Assembly: GCA_963556495.2 (NCBI GenBank)
Contig: OY747712.1
Span: forward strand, 7,250,081 to 7,314,080
DNA: 64,000 nucleotides
DNA from: Valencia hispanica
Lineage: Eukaryota > Chordata > Actinopteri > Cyprinodontiformes > Valenciidae
Reading direction: 5' to 3'
Shown: piece after piece, positions 1 through 14,000 of the stretch
Layout: each line of letters opens with the position of its first letter
Position numbering within the stretch: the first letter of the stretch is position 1
Notes under the pieces: model-generated
Told to the model about the DNA's origin: nothing
The model's database searches: none
What the model saw: the letters and a program-made list of their open reading frames with translations, nothing else
Made by a program: the position numbers and the translations under genes

Positions 1-299
1 GCTTCGGCTGTGCGTACTGAACTAAGTCCGTTTGGGCCGCGCCGCCTTGACGGCAGACATGGCTGCAGAGAAGAGGGAAAGTAAAAAAATAAAAAAATAA
101 ACTTAAAGTAGAAGAAGAAGAAGAGAGGGTGCTCTACACGCACAGTAAAGTGCTTTATGTCTGCAAGCCCTGATCCAGAAAAGAAAGCGTCCTCTATGCT
201 TGTTTGCTGACTGGTGATACTGGGATATAAGTCGAGTTGCCCTGACAAATTTTTTTTAAACTTATGTGGAGCGCAGTGCAGGAGGGAGAGAGGGTCGCC

Positions 300-632
300 T
301 TACTGCGGGGACTTGGGTGGGGTGTGGTGGGCGTCTTTGCTGGATGTTTTCCCTGCGTGTGGTGGGGGGGAGGCCCACCGCCCGGCCGGCCTTCGACCCT
401 CCTTTAGGGGTCTGCCCTGGGTGACCGAGGCGGGGCCAGCTTTGGAGGAGGGGTGGTGAGTCTCTCGGGCCTTGTGCTCCCCCGATGGGGCGGAGGCGTC
501 GGTGCACTTCCTCTCCTCGCCTGTGGGGGCAGCGCAGCTTGGCTTGGCTTCCTTGGGGGTGGCTGAATGCAGCGACGCGGGGGCGTCCTTCGCTCGCTGG
601 CAGATCTCAGCATAGGAGGGCTTCCTCAGCTC
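300..632 (-). CDS. larp4b: larp4b last coding exon and stop
   Basis: Acceptor ttccccgacag, then [20 protein letters not shown] and a basic, Ser/Pro-rich tail ending PPKSPQ and TAA at 302-300. The 3' UTR continues down to the window edge; I see no AATAAA or ATTAAA on this strand in 1-299, so the poly(A) site is probably outside. Confidence 0.93.
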   Translation of the reverse strand, partial: ELRKPSYAEICQRAKDAPASLHSATPKEAKPSCAAPTGEERKCTDASAPSGEHKARETHHPSSKAGPASVTQGRPLKEGRRPAGRWASPPPHAGKTSSKDAHHTPPKSPQ

Positions 633-3600
633 CTGTCGGGGAAAATCAGCAGCTGTGAAAATATTCTGGAACAAACATGGTGGATCACAGAAGATGATGT
701 TTGGAGCTCTGAGGAGAAACAAACACAGCAGAGCTGTGCGACCAGAGCGGTGGGAGGGAGGGAGGGAGGGAGGATAGAAGTATGGAAGAAGGCAAGTGAA
801 ATAAGGAAGGAAGACAGTAAGGAAAGAAGGAAGGAAGAAAGTGCAATGAGGGAAGTGAAGATAGGAAGGAAGAAAGAAATTAAGGGTAGAAGGAAGGAAG
901 GAAGGATAGAAGGAAGTAAGAAGGGAAGTGAAGAAAGGAAGACAAGAAGGAAGGAAGGAAAGACAGAATTATGAAGGAAAGAAAAAAGTATCTAAGGAAG
1001 GAAGGAAGTGAAGAAGGAAGGAAGGACTAAAGTAAAGAAGAAGGCAAGTGAAATAAGGAAGAAAGACGGTAAGGAAAGAAGGAAGGAAGAAAATGAAGGA
1101 GGAAGTAAGGATGTTAGTATGGAAAGACGTAAAGAAGTAAAGATAGAAAGAAGGAAGTGAGGAAAGAATGAAGGGTAGGAAGTAAGTAGGTAAAGAAGTG
1201 AAGGAAGCAAAGCAAAGGTAAGGCAAGAGCTTAGTACAGACCGTCGCGGCGCCATTGACTTGCACCGACTTGCTGGCGGTGGACAGCGTGCCGGGAACGC
1301 GCTCCACAGATGGCTGTGCCTCCTTCGGCTTCCCCTCCGTTACCTTCGCCTCCCTGAAAAACAGGAACCGCCAACAGGAAACTGGTAAAGAAGACCCACA
1401 TCTCCCCGAGCATCACATTGGAGGAGGAGGAGGGTTCGGCTCTTACAGTGAGGCGGAGGGGGTGGGGCCGTGCGGCGTGCCGGCGGCCGGGGTCGACGTC
1501 GAGGCTGAGGGAGCGGCCGGGGTCGTGGGCGAGGGCTGGAAGCTCGGCGGCAGCGGGGAGGCGGCGGACCGGAGAGGCTCTTTGGGACCCGCGGGAGGGA
1601 GAGCGCTGCTGCTGGAGTCTGGGTTTACGTTCTGTAACACCGACACAAAGTCCGGTTAGAGGTGCGAGTCTCTAGGCAGCGGTCCTACGTGTTTACGGCG
1701 TTTGGAGTCATCATCAGGATTCCTACACTTTCCCATGACTGCAGACTTTTCCAGGCTCCAAACACGACAAAGTCTACAAGGAATTTATGCTTTAAATATC
1801 ATGAGATGCCAGAAACACAAAGGATTGAAAGAAGGAAACGTTTGGGAGAATGAAGGATAAAAAAAGGACGAGGAGAAACGGAGGAACTATATTAAGAATA
1901 AAGGATACTGGGGAAAGCATTTATAACATGCAGGACTCTGGGCCCTGACAACCATGGCTTGAGCCACCACAGGGACCACGGCAGAAGTCCCACAGGGAAC
2001 ACGGCGGGGACCACTACTGGAATCACCATAGCAACGATCACTGGACCAATGCGGGAACCACTGCAGGGACCACCACTGGAACCAATGTGGGACCCACTGC
2101 AGGGACCACCACTGGAACCAATGTGGGACCCACTGCAGGGACCACCACTGGAACCAATGCGGGACCCACTGCAGGGACCACCACTGGAACCAATGCGGGA
2201 CCAACTGCAGGGACCACCACTGGGACCAATGCGGGACCAACTGCAGGGACCACCACTGGGACCAATGTGGGACCCACTGCAGGGACCACCACTGGAACCA
2301 ATGTGGGACCCACTGCAGGGACCACCACTAGGACCAATGCGGGACCAACTGCAGGGAGCACTACAGGGAACACTACTGGGACCATCGCAGGGACCAGCAC
2401 TGGAACCAATGTGGGACCAACTGCAGGGACCATCACAGGGACCACCGCAGGGACCAATGCTGGAACCACCGCAGGGACCCAACAATGGGACCAATGTGGG
2501 ACCCACTGCAGGGACCATCACAGGGACCAATGCGGGAACCACTGCAGGGACCATCACAGGGACCAATGTGGGAATCCACTGCAGGGACCATCACAGGGAC
2601 CAATGTGGGATCCACTGCAGGGACCATCACAGGGACCAATGTGGGACCCACCGCAGGGACCAATGTGGGACCCACCGCAGGGACCAATGTGGGAACCACT
2701 GCAGGGACCATCACAGGGACCAATGCGGGAACCACCGCAGGGACCATCACAGAGACCACCACTGGGACCAATGCGGGAACCACCGCAGGGACCACCACTG
2801 GGACCAATGCGGGAACCATTGCAGGGACCACTACTGGGACCACCACTGGGGACAACCGCATGGACCATCGCTCCAATCAGACCTACAGAAATGAGCAGAA
2901 ATCCTGATGGCTGCTGTTTTTTTGTTTATTTACCCGCTCCTTATTGGTTCCGACAACCACGCTGCTCGCCAGTCGGCTGTCGAACACCTCGTCCGTCTTG
3001 AGCTGTCCGGCTGCTCCCGGGAGTGGCGGGAAGCTGGAGAGGCCGAGCTCGAAGCTTGGGGACGGTGGCTTGGGGGGAGGCGGCGGCGACTGAGGGGTCG
3101 CTCTCTGCACGGCGACAAACAGAGAAACTCAGACGAGGAGACTAAACTCTGGAGCAACGGTGACACATGGCAACCTTTCTGAATGATGACAGGAGGAGGA
3201 TCACTTACTGTATACTTCTCGTCCCTCTTTTTCCTAAAAGCAAAAAGATTTTTCCTTTAAGAAAGAGAATATCTAAATTTACAAACATCCCTTCCATCTA
3301 AGATGCTGACTTAACCTCGGAGCCACAGTTAGACGGTAGTAATGAGTCTAAACCCAATGAACATGTCAACTTTTTGTCTATAGGCCAGACAACAGTAAAA
3401 CTTTACCAAACTGTAATGTAATTTAAGTACACCCCTCACTGGCCTGCAACAACGTTTAGTTCCCCCATCAGAGGACAGATTTACCTTCCTCGGCCGACCC
3501 CCAGGGAATAATCCGAAATCAAAGGTTCGGTCACGCGGCCCGTGCCGGCGGCGTCTCTGCGAGGGAAGGCCGCCGTGGAGGGTAACCTGGTTCTGGGCTG

Positions 3601-5579
3601 ACTGGAGGGGAGCCGCGCCGGCGGGCTGCTGCGTACCCCGTTGAGCCTCTCGCTGGGGAAGCCCGAAAAGAGGCCGGGGCTGTCCAGGAGCCCGGCGCTG
3701 CGGTCCGCTGTGGGGATGCTCGGCCTCATGTGGGGCTTACTGTGATTCCTGAGAGGGGGGAACAAAAAATAAATAAATAATCAAGCCGGATAAGTTACTG
3801 CACATTTCCGGAGCTAAAAACTAGGGGTGTCAAATTATCATGTTAATTACAATTAATTACAGCAATATTTAACGCGCTATGGTTTTTTAAAATCGCGTTA
3901 GTCTAATTTATAATCTTTAATTTTACAGTTTCTGCATGCGAGTTCCCTTTAAATAAAACCCGTTTTATTCACTGGGCTTCTTCTGCTTCAGTTGTTTGGG
4001 GTTAAACACACCCTAAAGTGGACAGATTGGCTGTAAACTCATCAGAAGATGACTGGCTTCCATCGTGGTTGGGGAGGGCGAGGTGAGGAAGGAACGGTGA
4101 GTTGCCGACAGTGTTGCCAACTTTGCTATATTTGGCGAGTTTTTAGACCCCTCTAGCGATTCTAAAAAAAAAAAAAAAACAACTAGCGGCAAATCTAGCA
4201 ACTTTTTATGGAGTTATTGGAAACTTTTGGGTGAAGCATGCAACGTTGTTCCTCTTCTCACCGAGCAGCGGGGCGCTCTGCCGTCTCACAGCAGCTACAC
4301 CCGGCCGCCCAGGTCCACTGGTATGGCAAGCCATCGGTATCAAAAATAACGCGTATATTACGTGTTCGTTTAACCCGTAACACAGCTGGACTCAGAGAAG
4401 ATATTTACCCCACTGTGCGTCCAGAACGCTAATGAATCACGCATGTTTGAAGGATAAGGTTGGAGGCGCCACTTGGGACTATAGTCACAAAAACAGCAGA
4501 ATGTATATGGCTGGGACTGCATCTGTTCAAGTCTGTTAAATACAATAAATGACTTCATAAAGCCAGTTTTTTTTTATTACATGTATCCAACTTTTGTTCT
4601 ACCACAATAATGTAATGAATTTAAAAGAAAATACCTCAAGATGAGGGGTTTTCTTAGCAATTATTAAGGGAGATTAAAAAAAGAGATTAATTAGATTAAT
4701 TAAAGCAACACTATGTAAGTTTTGCTCTTGGGGTCCCCTACAGTTGGGAAAAAGGTATTGTTTTCTACCACTGTTGTAAAATCTGTTATGGTTACACCAG
4801 GGGATTCACGTGCATTGACAAGCGATACAGTCTAACGTTACAGATTTTCACGTCTTGGCCTCTATTTGACAGTGGATAGGGGGGTGGAAGTGAGGTATGC
4901 CGTAAAGCAGCAGTCAAATTTTGTAGTTATTTTTGTGCACAGGTTACTACCCGCACCCCGAAGTTACGTAGTGCCAGTAAAAGCGAAACAGACCCCGTCA
5001 GGCTATGGCATGCGTGTCATTCAACCTATTGTAAGTCGATGTACCATCACAAGGGTCTAGGAAATATATTATGAAAGTTGAAAAACTAAATAGTGTTGCT
5101 TTAATTACCGATCATAATTAATTAATCTCAAAGTTTTTTTTATCTCATGACAGCACTACTAAAAACATCTGTTTTGTTGCTAGATTCGGGTGATTTGATG
5201 AGACCAACCTGTTCCTGGGTGAGAAGGGTCTGACGGTGAGCGGCGACGTTGCTGGCTTGAAGCTGTGCGACGTGGTGAATCCGTTGATGAACTGGTTGTT
5301 GTGAAAGGGGGTAACCTGGGAAAACGGGATGAGGTTATTTTCTGAGGTTAGGAAACTCAAAAATCAAACCCCCCAGGTTGTTTCCAGAAAACAACATCCC
5401 TGGTCTCCCTACAGATCTTACTGCGCCCCTTCTTATCTGCTTTCTGTGTGTCGCGAAGCGTACCAGCCCTGGGTCGATGAAGCTGTGCGTGGTGGACCAG
5501 GCCTGCGGCGTGATGAGGCTGTACAGAGGGAACTGCTGCTGCGGGCTGTAAACAGGCGGGATGTAGTAGGACGTGTAGC

Positions 5580-5610
<31 letters not shown>

Positions 5611-8023
5611 AGCGTACGGGTTCACCTCTACTGGCCGGTAACCGTTCTTTGGCATGAAAGTGTTGATAGCGATCGCCTTCGCCTTTATCCTCGCCTGAGG
5701 GAGAGAAGACCCGGATTTAGATCATTTTTAACCAACTCACTCCAGAGGAAATTTCTTTTTTTTTTGTGCACCGATATGAAAGTGATCAAGCTGAGGAGGC
5801 ATGTGGGAGAGGGATCTAAACAGAAGCTGGGTTCAGATCAATCGCAGCAGGTTCTGGTGTGTTAACATCAAAGCGAAGCAGTGTTGGCATCTCTGGTTAT
5901 TAAATATGAATGTTTACTCTGCTGCAAACATGCATGAAAAGTTGATGAAGATCTAAAACAGATGGCTTTTTTTTCCTTTAAATTAACGTAAGATTTACAG
6001 TCAGTTGGCGTGCTGCTCAGTGAGGAGGAGTTTATTTCTAAATAAATGGATCGACGTGAAGAAAACCAAACTTTGTTGGAACAAAAAGAAGTGACCGCGT
6101 TCCAGTTCTACAATTAAAAACAATTTAAATGAGCAAAAAAGAAGCTGTAAATGTCCAGGTGGCTACCTTAATTGGCTTCCCTTGGAAGGTCTTCACTTCT
6201 TCACGAAGATACTGATATGCCTTCAGAGAGAGAGAGAGAGAGAGAAAAAGATGGTATGAGACATCAATCAGATTTAGGGATTCTTGTTGATCCGACTCGG
6301 ATCAGTCCACTTTTAAAATACAGGATTCCTTCGCATTTCACATGTCAGAATTACTCAGTTTACACTTTCCCCCTTGTTTAAACAAAAATTACTAGGGATG
6401 CACCGATATGAAAATTTTGGCAGATACCGATGTCCGATATTAATCCCGCTGTTATGGCCGATAACCGATACGCACAGATATGGTGAACGGTATATTTCCC
6501 TACACTTTCGACACCGTGAAAAATCAACCACACCATCTACATCGCTTCTCTGCTTGAGTTAAACACCCCCACACTCCTGCGCTGCATCACTATCGCTCTC
6601 ACATGACCAAACAAACACTACATGGATAACACCCCTCCTGAAACACAAACAGAAACATAAAAAAAATGGAAATAAATAAACATCGGTTGTTAATATCGGC
6701 CCTCTGTTACATATCGGACCGATGCCGATATGTTAAAAAACGCCTAACATCGGCCGATACCGATGTTGATGCCGATATATCGTGCATCCCTAAAAATTAC
6801 AAAAGTTAGTGCTGAAATAATAGTGGCTGGGCTTTAAATATGTAGCCTGTGGAAGCCACTGGATGCATGACATCATAACTGGATGGGTGGATGACATCAT
6901 AACTGGATGGGTGGATGACATCATAACTGGATGGGTGGATGACATCATAGCTAGATAGGTGGATGATATAACTGGATGGATGACATCATATCTAGACTGT
7001 TGGATGACATAACTAGACTGTTGGATGACAACTGTATGGATAGGTGGATGACATAACTGGATAGATGAATGATATCATTACTGAAGGGATTGATGGCATA
7101 ACTGGATGATGGATGACATCATATACGGATGGATGGCATTATGGATGTATAAAACGATCACGAGATTTAAAAAATAATATAAAATCAGAAGGTTTAAAGA
7201 CTAGGCCCGGGATGGATGGATGACATGAGGGATGAAACATTTAGGAAACCAGCGAAGCAGAGGATGAAGGAAAACCTGACACTGGGTCACATGGACGATC
7301 TTTTCCCAGTGAAACCCGCTCCGATTGTAGCAACACATGTTTAAAAACTCTGTAATTGTCTACATGATAATGGTCAAACATATTTCTACATACTCCACAC
7401 ATATCCAGACCTGGAAAATACTTAAATAAAATTCCCCAACTCTTCCAAACTTCTCAAGGTAGGAACCCTATAACTAAATGAATCAGTGTGTGCTGGAGAG
7501 TATGTTACCTGCTGTGCATCTGCTTCTGATTCAAAGGTGATGAACCAGTTGTCGTTGTAGGCAAATTCACAGTTGATAAACTTGGGTAAGTTGTTCCCTT
7601 TGAAAAGGGCTTCCACCTCCTAAAAAAACAAAAACAACCCGAACATCAGTGACTCCGAGGAGAACCAAAACACACATCCCAGAAAAGGTAGCTGACCTCT
7701 ACAGGCGTGCTCTCTGGAACCTCTCGGAGGATCACAATGCAGCGGTTCTGATTGGGTCGCACCTTCTCCCCCTTCTCGTCCACCTGGACCAACGGCAAAG
7801 CTGCCGGACGACACACAGGTACGTTTAAAAAAAAAAAAGTCAGTAGAGACATAAAAAAATAAAAATCCTGTCTGATGCTAGCACTATTGGCTAGTAGCAA
7901 GCACATCTCCGGTTTGATTTCCGGGTCTTTTGGAGGTTCTTTCCATAGAGATGAAGTTTCACGTTCTCCTCTGGTACCCCCAGTCTATGTGCCTAGGTTT
8001 TGGTTAAATATCCTGCTGAAGTA

Positions 8024-8066
<43 letters not shown>

Positions 8067-11000
8067 ATACTCTCTCGTGCCTCATTCTAACGGGCTAGGT
8101 CATCCTGAGCTATCTCTGCAGTCATGCTGCTACAGGCTGTTTGAGGACAGACTGACCACTTTATCCTCACTCTACTATGTTCTTCTTCTACCACTTTCCA
8201 GTTGCATTATTTGATGACAACGACCCAATGCAATCCTCTGGGTTTCCTTAGATGGAAACCTTTTAAACTGATTGGACATGTTTGTGAATTGGTGCAATAT
8301 AAATAAACTGAACTGAATTGGGGAAATTATTAACCGTTAATGCGTCAAGCCTCCTAGTCGTTTGTTTACTGTCTTCCCCCAGCCTTTTCCAGATCTCGGC
8401 TGAATCGTTAAGCCATAAAACGAGGCAGATACCTTTAGATCAGGCTGTAAATCTAGCCTTTGTTTAAATCAAAGCGGAGGCAGGTAAGACTCTCAGGGTT
8501 GCACTATAATAGTATGCCTTGGGAAATCGGTCTGAACCACTTCCTGAGCGGCTGCAGCAGCCGAATGACGTCAGTTTGTTTTAAGCCTGTGGTTAAACAG
8601 ATGGGTGGATGATGCACGCAAGGGGCTATAACTCACATCGTAAAATGTCCACGATCAGCTCCACGTCAGTGCTGAGCTTCTTGACGTGGTCCAGGTTGGC
8701 CACAGTCACAATTGGCACATACTGGTCGCTGTCCATCTGGGAGATGAGGTACATGTCACTGGCCAGGTTCTCCCTGACGAACAGGAGAGGAAGCAGATGT
8801 GGTTAGGAAGGTTTAAAAGCAACAAAAAACGGCTCAAAATCCGACAGTAATCAGCGACAACACCCCCAGAAAGCAGAGGGAGCACTTGATCGTAAAAGCT
8901 CATCTCTTAGCTATCCATTTAACTTGTTACATGCTCGGCTGCTTTTCTTTTACTCAAAGGAAGATGGCGTGCTGCAGGCATTCCCCGTTTCAGTTTCTGC
9001 ATAAAATCGTTACCCAGTATTTGAGAAGCAAGCGGCACACATCTGGTTTTATATGAAGAGCTCTGAAAAAGATCATCTAATGTAGTAAATGGTAATGTTT
9101 CATTCAGTAAAAAAAAAGAAAAGAAAAACTTTATACCAAAAGGGAAATTAAAAGCTGCAAGCTCCTATTATCCAATTATCTTTATGGTTGTTGTGGTTGT
9201 TGAAGCTGTGGGCAGGAAGGATTTCTGATACCAGTCAATCTTGCAGCTAATCTGGAAAGGCCTCTGACTGAAGACTGTTGCTAAACGACAGTCACATGAC
9301 TGTAATGACATGCTAGCAGCTCAACATCCAGGAAGCGGAGACGATATTGCACAGTAACATGTCCTGGATGACACCATGAGTTGTTAGCAAGCTCTGCTAA
9401 TCCATCTAATTTGCTTTTGCTTCTCCTCTTTAAATCTCTGTCTGATCTGGGCAGAGAGATGTCGAAGTGGGGGGGGGGGGGGGGGGGGGGGTATGATCCT
9501 TGATGGGTAAGATAGTTTGAACTTCCTCCTCCTCTCTCTCCTCTTTGGTCCAGCTCCGCATCCATGACGCCTTCTTTTTTTATACTTGCTTTGGGATACA
9601 GGGTCGTAGTTCACGAATTACCCGAGCTTTTGACATGCTAATCGGCTGCTCCCAGTTGTAATAACACCTTGTCGCCATGGTCACGCACCATAACAACTGT
9701 ACTGAAAGTACAAAGACCCTTGCGGCCGCACAGCATCCAGAACCAGAGGGAATAATTGTCCAAACACGCAATGAATCAACAAAAACAGAACAATTATGTT
9801 TAAAGGTCTACAAAAAAAAATACATATGTGAAAGGAGGAAAACAATCTAATCTTGTTAGGCCTCGACTTTTAGGCTGCAGCCCTGCAGAGGCGTTTAAAA
9901 CTATGAAACGGGCCATTCATTCAGACCATGCATGACGCCCACAGAGACACAACCAGATGCCTGGTCAGTTAAACAGAGTCCAGTCTCACTTGGGACCAAA
10001 CACGGCCCTTAGTAAATAATTAAATTTGATGAAAGCAGCAGACTGGGATTAAAAAAATAAAAAAAACATCACTGATCGTGGTATAAACTACTTTCGTAGC
10101 AGCTTAAAACTCTCCTTAACAAACCTTCCTATGAGTTCCTAAGAGGAACAGCCTCATTTGAATGTGATTCGATGCAAATCAGTGTCGGGTAGGCAAATGT
10201 TTTATTTTTTGAAAGAAACGATTGATTATAGACGACTCGTGTCCGACGCCCGAACCGGTCGAGGTGGATCTGGCATCGGATCAGGATGCATCCTGGGCGT
10301 CTCCGATGGAGGTTTTTTCCAGTCACGCCCCCACAGGTAGAAGACACGATACGCAAACGTCTCTGAAATATCTTCCTCTTTATGCTAGGAGAATTTTTCT
10401 GCAGCATCTTTTAAATAAAGATGTTTGCTTTTAATGCAATTTTCACAATAAATGTTCTTTAAATGGCGTTCTTAGAAGGAACGTCGCAATAAATATCACT
10501 TCACCCCTGAGGTTCAAACCGACATGGAGAAAAAAACAACAACCCAAAAACAACAACAACATTATGCTAGCTCAACATTATGTAGCTGAGTCGTGGCGTC
10601 GGCAACCCACAGAGTTTCAACAAGAAGTTCTCCAGCTTCATCAATCATCCGTTGTCACCAGCATCTTCTGTTTGTGGCTCGGTGCTAAAAGCTCGTCTCC
10701 ATTCAAACTGTTTTACGGTCCATTCGTGGTGGAAATTGCTCACTTTTTATTGTTCAACTACAATTGCTTCCTTTCGAGTTTTATTCGATTCTTTGTGTGT
10801 TTTTATTAACAGTTGCTTTGGGTAACCGCGTTGTAGTAAGTGAACTTTATAAATAGATTTGAACGGCCCACTTCACAGTTGACGTCGCAATTTAGTTGCT
10901 GTTGGTCGCTAATGCTAGCCAAACAAACCGCATTTACCAATAAAAAAAAACAAAAACACACAGCGAAAGCAGAAATTATATGTGAAATTTAAATTCATCT

Positions 11001-14000
11001 CACAGATGATCAGATACATAATGGAAGAGTTTGCTTTGATGAAAAAAAGACACACCAGGGGCTCTTTTTTTTATTTTTATGGCGACCCTGGTAATTATCG
11101 GTTGTCGGCTCGAATGTCGCGGTCAAAGTGAAAATGTGTCTCCACCAGAGGCTGTTGAAAAGAAGAGAAAAAAAGAGCTGTATTGCAATAACAAAAATAC
11201 AGGTTTATCCCGTAGTGAATGGCGGTGAATGGTTATGAACCAAAACATTAAAAAAAGGACTCGCTAGCCGAACGACACCTGTTACAGCCGTTACCATGAC
11301 GACGTTACCGTGACGACGCCCGACAGCAGCTGATCCGCTAATACGCTAATACCGCTGTGATTATTTCCAAGCGGCCAAAAGGTTCATTTGACATGTATAA
11401 AATATATCTAGTTTGTGTTTTATGTACCCCGTTTAGAAATATTGCGTTTTATACATTTTGTTATGGCATTTTCTTTTCTCATTATTTTACGATTAGTTTC
11501 TCATGACTTCCTCCGACATCCGATCTGCGTTTAGTTCGTTCCCGTTTGAACATCTTTAGGAGACGAAACTACAACTTTGTGATGATCGGAGCGACTCAGA
11601 CCCGTAGCTAGTTTTTGTCTAGGGCTACCTCCCAGAATGCGTTGCGACGTCACAATCTAGTTTTCGCCACGCGGCAAAAAGAAGCGACGGCAGCCTCCGG
11701 AAAGCCGGACTCACCGGGACAGGCAGAACTCCAGGGTCTTCTTTAGGTTCTCCCTTAGGCCCTCCTGAGTGTTGTCGGGCTGAGGATCACTGCCTGTTGA
11801 CAAGACAGAAGAGAAAAATGATTTTAATAAAATAAATCATAAATTTAGCTTTAGAAGTTTGGTACGAAACAAAGAAACCGAACAAAAGTGAGATGAATGG
11901 AGGGGAAACAGAACAATGAATATTTAATAACAGAAAACAAAACCCCACAGAAATCTTCAATTAGCCCATAAAACCATGGGGGAAAACATCAAATAAGTTT
12001 CTTGAGTTACGTTAAATTATAGGAGATGTGTATTGGCAAGAATCTGGCGATTAGAGATGTATCGCGATACGATATATGGCGATACTATGAGCAAGACTAT
12101 ATATATAGTGATTTTTAAAACTTAATTTAGCTGTAGAGAAACTGTCACAGCGTTTTATTACTAGATCCATCTGGAACAAAGGTGGAAACAGCCACCAACG
12201 AGTCGTACTTTTAGGGCCCGTCCACACGGAGACGCGTTTTGCTGTATACGTCTAAATTTTTTATCGCATTAGCGTTTCGTCCACACGGATCCGGCGTTTT
12301 GGGAGACTGAAACCGCTATTTTTTGAAACCGGGTCCCAAAGTGGATAAATCCGAAAATGACACCCCTTGCGGTTTTGTGTGTACAGCCAGTTCGTATATT
12401 TTGTGAAAAGATGATGTCATCACATCACGTGTCGGCCGCTTCACTCGTAACTTCAACAACAATAATGATTTTGTTCGTGCTGCAGAAGCTACTGAGGCTG
12501 TTAGCTTTATTACAGCAAAATCTATTGCATTGTTATAAGTTTATTCTTCTTGTATATATTGTTATATATTGTTTATTCTTCGTGTATAGTGTATCTATGT
12601 GGCAGAATTACAGCGCCCCATACTGGTCTGGCATATATACTACACAGTTTTCAGTCGGTTTCAGTGTGTACGCAGATATTTCTTGAGACGACGTCGTGTT
12701 TACGGAACTTTTTTTTTTTTTAGAACAAAGGGGAAAAAATTATCGGATAGGGAACGCACCAGCTTCGTGTGGACGTGGTCTTAATTTTACTACAAAAATG
12801 ACTGTCATCGCTATTCAATTTCTAAAAAAAAAAAAAAAAGATAAAAATCGACACATTGCTTTTGAATATCGTGACGTAAAATATCACGATATATTGCCGT
12901 ATCGATATTTTCCTACATCCCTGTTAAATTAGTTAATTTAGTGGAGATTTCTGTGAATACTTCCCATTCTTTCAGAGACAAAAGTCTGGCGAACTTTAAA
13001 GCTGCCGTGAACAAAACCTCTGAAGTGGCCTCCGAAGGAACAAATAAAAAGGAAAGCCAATGGAGGACGAGCGCCTAAATCCTCCCGATAAAACACAGAC
13101 GTTTCCCCCGTGAGTTCACCTGGAAAAACGCTGCTGGTTTAAAAAAAAAAATAATTAAAAAAAATCGGACCCTGAAGGCTGTGTAGACCACTGGAAAAAG
13201 AAAACAAAACCCCCAACCAACCACTAAGCAGCCCCACCTGTGTGTCCCGGCGGCCCAGGCTCGGGGTACCCCGTGTGGGCGGGCTCGGAGCCCTCCAGCG
13301 TGACGGCTGCGACGGGGGCCGGCTCTGCTAGCATTAGCGGTGCCGGCGGAGGCTCATCCGGGTCCGCTAGCTGAGGATCCTTGTAAACTCTGTCCTCACT
13401 GGCTTCAAAGCCTGTGGTAATCAACAAGGGCAGTAATTATTGATCACGTATCACCACCAGCCCTGTGAAAACCTCGCGTCCGAGCTCCGATCTGAGGCTA
13501 ATTGTGTTCTTTGTCGCTGCGCAGCAAATGTTGATGGGCTCCAATCTTTGCCTCAAAAAACAAAAAGAAAACGTGAGAACTAAACGAAGTGAGCAGAAAT
13601 AATACATGAGGCAACGTAAACAAGTTGGAGATGGACGGGAGAATCATGCACAGATTTACATGCAGGTTTTTTTTAAAAATGATATTCACTTGGTTGCACA
13701 TTTCTTTGAATTGCAGTGTGGCTATTTTTAAACAGCTTCAGTGGTTTCTCATGCTGCAAATTCACCCTTCCTGTACAGTTTGTTATTCTTGGTTCTGTTT
13801 TTAATACGTTCATCCTTGTGTGCATCTACAAGCTCCGGCTTCTCTGTCACTATCACTGAGGAACAATACAGATGATTTCCTTTCTACTCTATGTAATAAA
13901 AACATCACAATCTGTTTCCATTCCTCTTTTAGTTAAAGCTTTTCCTTCTTTAGGTCAAACTTTTCCTAGTTTAGGTCGAACTCAGGGTCCAAATAGGATA

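Noticed and set aside
567..1307. Lys/Glu/Arg-rich and Leu/Phe/Ser-rich frames on opposite strands
   Set aside because: These are artefacts of the GGAA purine tract.
1959..3001. Long plus-strand frames (304-311 codons) and minus-strand frames with GTT/GPP/VPA repeats
   Set aside because: They are translations of the 36-bp minisatellite and lie in a larp4b intron; open frames follow from the period being a multiple of three.
5329..5865. 178-codon plus-strand frame with a poly-Leu run
   Set aside because: It is antisense to the larp4b poly-Q exon; the Leu run is the CTG complement of CAG.
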